From positions 1 to 64,000 of the forward strand of contig UROI01000002.1 in assembly GCA_900549325.1 (NCBI GenBank): a stretch of 64,000 nucleotides of DNA. Direction: 5' to 3'. Below the pieces are notes generated by a model, which saw nothing but the letters and a program-made list of their open reading frames with translations, made no database searches and was not told the origin of the DNA. Of the stretch, positions 61,685-64,000 are shown piece by piece. Source of the DNA: an uncultured Mycoplasmatota bacterium. Its GTDB lineage: Bacteria > Bacillota_I > Bacilli_A > RF39 > UBA660. Within the stretch, counting starts at the first letter, position 1; every line of letters starts with the position of its first letter. Position numbers and translations under genes: made by a program.

Positions 61685-62176
61685 ATGGGTTTAGATAGTA
61701 TTTTAGGAAACAGTAATAGTTTTTCTAGTAATCTAGGAGGTGTGGCTGCCGCTGGGGTATGGATGATTGTTTCAGTCGTACTTGCTATAATTGGTGGTCT
61801 TGCATTGTACTTTTTAGTATTTACAAAGCAAAATGAAAATAAATTCACTGGAAATATGGCTTGGATTTATGACTTTTTTACATTTAAAAAAATGTTACTA
61901 GAAACTTTACTTAAGATATTATATATGATTGTAGCTATATATATTACATTGTCTTCATTCTCATTAATATCTATAAGTTTTATTGGTTTCTTACTTCAAT
62001 TAACATTGGGAAATCTACTTGCAAGAATTGGATTTGAATTTTCATTATTATTATTAACAATCTGCAAGAACACTACTGAAATTAATGATAAGTTATCTAA
62101 AAACAAAAAAGAAGATAAGAAAGAAGTAAAAGAAATAAAAGCAGATAAAAAAGAAGATAAGAAAGACAAAGAGTAA
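61685..62176 (+). CDS. Membrane protein of unknown function
   Basis: 163 aa. Hydrophobic helices at about 20-46, 75-100 and 105-125, after a short polar start (GLDSILGNSNSFSSNLGGVA), and a long lysine/glutamate-rich tail (KNKKEDKKEVKEIKADKKED). Strong AGAGGAGGTAG site and a possible TATACT -10. Not recognised. It converges with the coiled-coil gene; a shared bidirectional terminator lies between. Confidence 0.55.
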   Translation: MGLDSILGNSNSFSSNLGGVAAAGVWMIVSVVLAIIGGLALYFLVFTKQNENKFTGNMAWIYDFFTFKKMLLETLLKILYMIVAIYITLSSFSLISISFIGFLLQLTLGNLLARIGFEFSLLLLTICKNTTEINDKLSKNKKEDKKEVKEIKADKKEDKKDKE

Positions 62177-62192
62177 AATGAAGTTATAAAAT

Positions 62193-62224
62193 AAAAGTGG
62201 ACATTAACAAGATGTTCCACTTTT
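62193..62224. terminator. Bidirectional terminator between two convergent genes
   Basis: AAAAGTGGA / TCCACTTTT plus inner CAT/ATG, with T-rich flank on the plus strand (TTTTATTATTT) and TTTTATTT on the minus strand. It serves the membrane protein gene and overlaps the stop of the coiled-coil gene. Confidence 0.7.
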
Positions 62225-62225
62225 A

Positions 62226-63731
62226 TTATTTGTTATTTGAATTTAATTTACGAACTTTAGTCAAAGTTTCTTTATTTACTTTTTGATTTTCTATCAATGT
62301 ATTTTTCATTAGAAATATTTTTTGCCTGCTGTTAAGAATATCATCCTCTAGTAATTCTATTTTTTTATATGCTTCAGTATATTCAGGAAGATTATATTTT
62401 AAAAATTTATCTTTAAATTCACACTTTAAATTTTCAATATCTTGAAGTGCTAAATCTATGCTTTTTTCTACTGAACTTATGCTACAAATTTTACTATTTA
62501 ATTCTGAATAATAGTTTTCAAATGAGTAAACTATTTTTTCTTGTTTTTCATAATGTAAGCTGTGATACATACTTCCTACTAGTTTTCTTGTAGCATATGT
62601 TTTGGCGGCTATTCCAGGAAGCAGGCCGCGTAAGGGGGTTAATGAAAGAAGGCCTATATATTTTAATGATGTTGATAGTAATTGATTTAATCCATGTAAT
62701 TTATACTTTGTATATTTTTCATTTGTTATCATGCCAACCTTTAATGATAATTCGTCTATATATTTTTGGTTTGATTTTAGAATATCATTGCATTTATTGT
62801 TGATTTCGTCTAAATCTAGCATTTTTTCTTTAGCATTTTTATATCTCGTATCTCTTTCTGATAATTCTTTTTCTCTTACTTTTGTTTCTACTTCGAGTTT
62901 TTTTGTTTTTATATTTAGTTCTTCTAATTTAATTGTTATATTTTTATATTCATCAAGTAATTTAATATCATTTGGCAATCTGCTTTCTTCAATATCAGCA
63001 ATTGTATTTTTATACTTTATTATACTATCTACTAGTTTTTCATCTTTTATGAGCTGTGGCTCTGTTAATAGCCTATCTTTTATATTATCGAACTCGGCAT
63101 TAATAGCATTCAATTTTTCTTCTAGTGATTCTACTTCTTTTCTTATAGCTATTGCTTTATTTAAAAGACTTTTATCATTACCATATTTTTTTATTAAGTA
63201 GGCTTCGCTTTCTATCAAATCACATTGATTATTTAATTTATTAATATTCTTTTTTATTTTTAATATTATTGCAGCCTCCATATTATTTTGTATATTTATA
63301 GTATGGAGTGTATCATCTTCTGGAACTATGGGATAATTATTTTTTAACTTTATTTCTTTTTCTATAACTGTTTGATTATTACTCTTTGATGCTGTATTTT
63401 TTTTAATTGTCTTTTCTTCTAAAGTTGGTTTTTTATAATGATTTATGTTATCTATATTGTTCTGTTTTAATGAAATGTCTGTTGTATCAACATCATTTAA
63501 GCTGTTGTTTTTATTAGATACATTATTGTGATCATTATTAGAAAAGTAATCTATAATGTTCTTAATGTAACCCAAAAAAATTAGTGGTGAAAATAAAATG
63601 ATTTTAAATATATTTTCATCTTCTTTTTGTTTATCTAAATATGCTTTTTGCTTTTTTTCTTTTTCTTTCTTTTTTTTATAAAGAAATGAAAATTTTCTCT
63701 CTTTAAATCTCTCTCTAATATTAAATGCCAT
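62226..63731 (-). CDS. Large coiled-coil membrane-associated protein
   Basis: 501 aa from ATG 63731 (GGTGATTGC upstream). A very basic start (RERFKERKFSFLYKKKKEKE), one hydrophobic stretch (about 44-58: FKIILFSPLIFLGYIKNII), an Asn-rich linker, then a long coiled coil (about 140-330), a second hydrophobic segment (GLLSLTPLRGLLPGIAAKTY, about 375-395) and a final coiled coil (400-500). Possibly a spore- or division-related scaffold; no family. It is adjacent to the rRNA operon end but has the same orientation. Confidence 0.5.
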   Translation of the reverse strand: MAFNIRERFKERKFSFLYKKKKEKEKKQKAYLDKQKEDENIFKIILFSPLIFLGYIKNIIDYFSNNDHNNVSNKNNSLNDVDTTDISLKQNNIDNINHYKKPTLEEKTIKKNTASKSNNQTVIEKEIKLKNNYPIVPEDDTLHTINIQNNMEAAIILKIKKNINKLNNQCDLIESEAYLIKKYGNDKSLLNKAIAIRKEVESLEEKLNAINAEFDNIKDRLLTEPQLIKDEKLVDSIIKYKNTIADIEESRLPNDIKLLDEYKNITIKLEELNIKTKKLEVETKVREKELSERDTRYKNAKEKMLDLDEINNKCNDILKSNQKYIDELSLKVGMITNEKYTKYKLHGLNQLLSTSLKYIGLLSLTPLRGLLPGIAAKTYATRKLVGSMYHSLHYEKQEKIVYSFENYYSELNSKICSISSVEKSIDLALQDIENLKCEFKDKFLKYNLPEYTEAYKKIELLEDDILNSRQKIFLMKNTLIENQKVNKETLTKVRKLNSNNK

Positions 63732-63803
63732 ATGCAATCACCATAAATATAATAGCACATATTTAATTAATTTTAAATATTATAATTTATTAAATAACAA
63801 AAA

Positions 63804-63834
63804 GTCCAATTACTTATGTTTAAAGTAATTGGAC
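63804..63834 (-). terminator. Intrinsic terminator of the rRNA operon
   Basis: GTCCAATTACTT / AAGTAATTGGAC with a 7-base loop, followed by TTTTTG on the minus strand, 10 bases after the 5S gene. Confidence 0.88.
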
Positions 63835-63844
63835 ATAAAAAAAT

Positions 63845-63950
63845 ATTGGCAACGACCTATTTTAGCTTTTATCACTATCTTCGGCGCTGAAGTGCTTAAC
63901 TTCTGTGTTCGGTATGGGTACAGGTGAACCACTTCGCAAATATCACCAAT
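63845..63950 (-). rRNA. rrf: 5S ribosomal RNA
   Basis: The minus strand reads ATTGGTGATATTTGCGAAGT at the 5' end, the conserved CCATACCGAACACAGAAGTT (loop B/C region) with AAGCACTTCAGCGCCGA after it, and ...GGTCGTTGCCAAT at the 3' end, which pairs with the 5' end. About 106 bases, slightly short for Bacillota 5S, mostly in the helix IV region. The terminator follows at 63834. The 23S gene should lie beyond the right edge; 63951-64000 is intergenic spacer. Confidence 0.93.
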
Positions 63951-64000
63951 ATAATTTATTAAATTTTTATTTAATAGTTCTCTGAAAACATGATAATGTG

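Noticed and set aside
62731..63201. 156-aa plus-strand ORF opposite the coiled-coil gene
   Set aside because: Ser/Phe-rich mirror of a Lys/Glu-rich coiled coil; no binding site.
1..64000. tRNA genes, insertion sequences, prophage genes and a replication origin
   Set aside because: None was seen by eye: no cloverleaf with CCA-type ends, no transposase motif and no DnaA-box cluster. A tRNAscan or ISfinder search would be decisive.

Overview
The window comes from an AT-rich, low-GC, endospore-associated member of the Bacillota, most likely an anaerobic Bacilli/Erysipelotrichia-like gut lineage. Four things point there: class B RNase P RNA next to gpsB; strong GGAGGTGAT-type ribosome binding sites and TTGACA-17-TATAAT promoters; a pyruvate:ferredoxin oxidoreductase; and spore genes (gpr beside rpsT, spoVID-ysxE, yunB, a CwlD-like amidase). 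UGA is used as a stop, so the code is standard. Nearly all genes are on the minus strand. The species cannot be named from this sequence.

Layout. 1-16 kb: start of a pgsA-like gene, rodZ-like gene, rnpB, gpsB, a hybrid histidine kinase lacking its phospho-acceptor histidine, an acyl-CoA synthetase-like ligase, an unrecognised 450-aa protein, a 28-aa ORF, PFOR, a lipoprotein, asnS with an XRE regulator, ssb, a CwlD-like amidase and sufB. 16-17 kb: yunB and a rhodanese. 17.4-30.3 kb: a Gram-positive type IV secretion locus (VirD4, VirB8-like, VirB1-like hydrolase, two-piece VirB4, PrgI/VirB3, VirB6, three VirB2-like pilin domains) with two decayed genes and no visible relaxase or integrase. 31.4-40.7 kb: a complete-looking Tad/Flp pilus operon (TadZ/CpaE-like, TadE-like, Flp-like pilin, TadC, TadB, TadA, CpaB, three surface proteins). 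40.8-50.9 kb: thioredoxin-like proteins, trmL, queH, membrane proteins, murE, and an ftsY-ylxM-AAA operon. 51-64 kb: rny, a CofE-like protein with gap, gpr/rpsT, hicAB, recD2, spoVID-ysxE, a coiled-coil protein and a 5S rRNA gene ending an rRNA operon that runs off the right edge.

The T4SS and Tad operons lie side by side, so about 23 kb is devoted to two envelope-spanning machines. The T4SS has coupling protein, ATPase, channel, pilins and wall hydrolase but no DNA-processing enzymes here, so it could be a protein or effector exporter, or part of an element whose relaxase lies elsewhere.

The most unusual non-coding signal is a dispersed family of at least six intergenic elements (near 10.2, 17.3, 44.1, 47.9, 52.8 and 57.4 kb). 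Each has two abutting hairpins. Four also carry the same box GCTTATATATAATAG (or all but its first base), and two have a third mini-hairpin. Stems differ between copies but stay complementary, while a loop core of ACYTTAGG type and AAG/CTT stem ends are kept. This pattern of compensatory variation suggests a structured RNA or a folded-DNA substrate. I do not recognise it.
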